A stretch of DNA of 5,420 nucleotides from Prolixibacteraceae bacterium (GTDB lineage: Bacteria; Bacteroidota; Bacteroidia; Bacteroidales; Prolixibacteraceae), in the NCBI GenBank assembly GCA_016931875.1, contig JAFGDX010000329.1, positions 1 to 5,420 on the forward strand. The letters run 5' to 3'. How positions within the stretch are numbered: position 1 is the first letter of the stretch; every line of letters begins with the position of its first letter. The notes below the pieces were generated by a model. That model ran no database searches. It saw only the letters and a program-made list of their open reading frames with translations, and was not told the DNA's origin. The position numbers and the translations under genes are program-made. Shown in pieces: positions 4,909-5,420 of the stretch.

Positions 4909-5420
4909 ATGAAATTTCAGTTTCGCAATACATATCTGCCCTATTATCTTCTTGTCGCATTTGGCATTCTGATGTTTTTTATGGGCATTATGAATCATTA
5001 TTTTTTCCGAACGGTAACTTACGACTACGGAAATTACAATTTTGCCTTCTGGGATTATTCACATTTCAGAATCAGCCCCATTCCTACTTTCAGGGGAAAT
5101 TTTCTTCAGGATCACTTCTCTTTTACCCTCTTCTATTTTGTTCCGGTATACTGGCTTCTTAACTGGCTTACCGGAAGCTACACGCTGATCATTATTCAAA
5201 ACGCGATGATTCTGACCGCGGCCATTTACACCTACAAAATAATACGATTAAAATCTGAAAATCTTTGGGTGCTTTCGGGTGTGGTTATCTATTTTTTTGT
5301 TTTGTTCGGAAGGTATTCCAGTTTTTCTGCCGATGTAAACCTGGCCATTATCTCCGCCTGTTTTATTCCGGTTTTTATCTACTATTTCGAGAGAAAAAAG
5401 TACATCGTTTCATTTGTTAT
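4909..5420 (+). CDS. DUF2079-like multi-spanning membrane protein, N-terminal part (runs off the window)
   Basis: The frame starts at ATG 4909; an in-frame TAG at 4903-4905 rules out a longer start. The 170 visible residues include hydrophobic helices at about 11-33, 71-88, 91-113, 119-136 and 143-160. After the first helix comes YDYGNYNFAFWDYSHF (38-53), then GNFLQDHFSFTL (63-74) and IIIQNAMILTAAIYTY. This order (Tyr-Asp-x-Gly...Trp, a His-Phe-Ser motif, then a Gln-containing helix) is the pattern of DUF2079, a membrane family grouped with GT-C glycosyltransferase folds. Asp39 lies in the first outer loop, where GT-C enzymes keep a catalytic acid. A lipid-linked sugar transferase role is therefore plausible but unproven. 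The upstream glycosyltransferase on the same strand could supply the donor. A weak AGG (4904-4906) is too close to the start to be a normal ribosome-binding site. Confidence 0.8.
   Translation, partial: MKFQFRNTYLPYYLLVAFGILMFFMGIMNHYFFRTVTYDYGNYNFAFWDYSHFRISPIPTFRGNFLQDHFSFTLFYFVPVYWLLNWLTGSYTLIIIQNAMILTAAIYTYKIIRLKSENLWVLSGVVIYFFVLFGRYSSFSADVNLAIISACFIPVFIYYFERKKYIVSFV

Overview
The window looks like chromosomal DNA from a member of the Bacteroidota, probably a Marinilabiliales or Prolixibacteraceae-like lineage (the rank below phylum is inference). The reasons are a DUF4492 gene directly in front of cydA, a CydB of the Bacteroidetes type, A-rich rather than Shine-Dalgarno starts for most genes, and moderate GC content with AT-rich gaps. 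All convincing genes lie on the + strand.

Layout: (1) bases 2-106 are the last 34 codons of a heavy-metal-translocating P-type ATPase. (2) A 274-base gap (107-380) contains dyad-symmetry elements and probably the promoter of the next operon. (3) Bases 381-3510 are a cytochrome bd quinol oxidase operon: a DUF4492 small membrane protein, cydA, cydB, and an unlisted 41-codon single-helix membrane protein that resembles a CydX-type small subunit in size, position and layout. A strong intrinsic terminator at 3517-3553 closes it. (4) A family 2 glycosyltransferase of the polyprenyl-phosphate sugar synthase type follows (3624-4370). (5) The stretch 4371-4868 is AT-rich, then holds a small unidentified coding stretch. 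Its reading frame is either split by a one-base slip at a GGG run or made of two tiny ORFs overlapping by ATGA. (6) A multi-membrane-spanning DUF2079-like protein starts at 4909 and runs off the end.

How the genes work together: CydA and CydB form the terminal oxidase that passes electrons from quinol to O2 at low oxygen. The two single-helix proteins encoded at either end of the operon are candidate accessory subunits. The metal ATPase upstream may belong to a neighbouring respiratory metal-supply locus, but only its tail is visible. The glycosyltransferase and the DUF2079 protein could form a lipid-linked sugar donor and membrane acceptor pair, separate from respiration.

The least conventional parts are the 41-residue protein after cydB and the disrupted small locus before the DUF2079 gene. 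I see no CRISPR array, transposon, RNA gene or phage feature.
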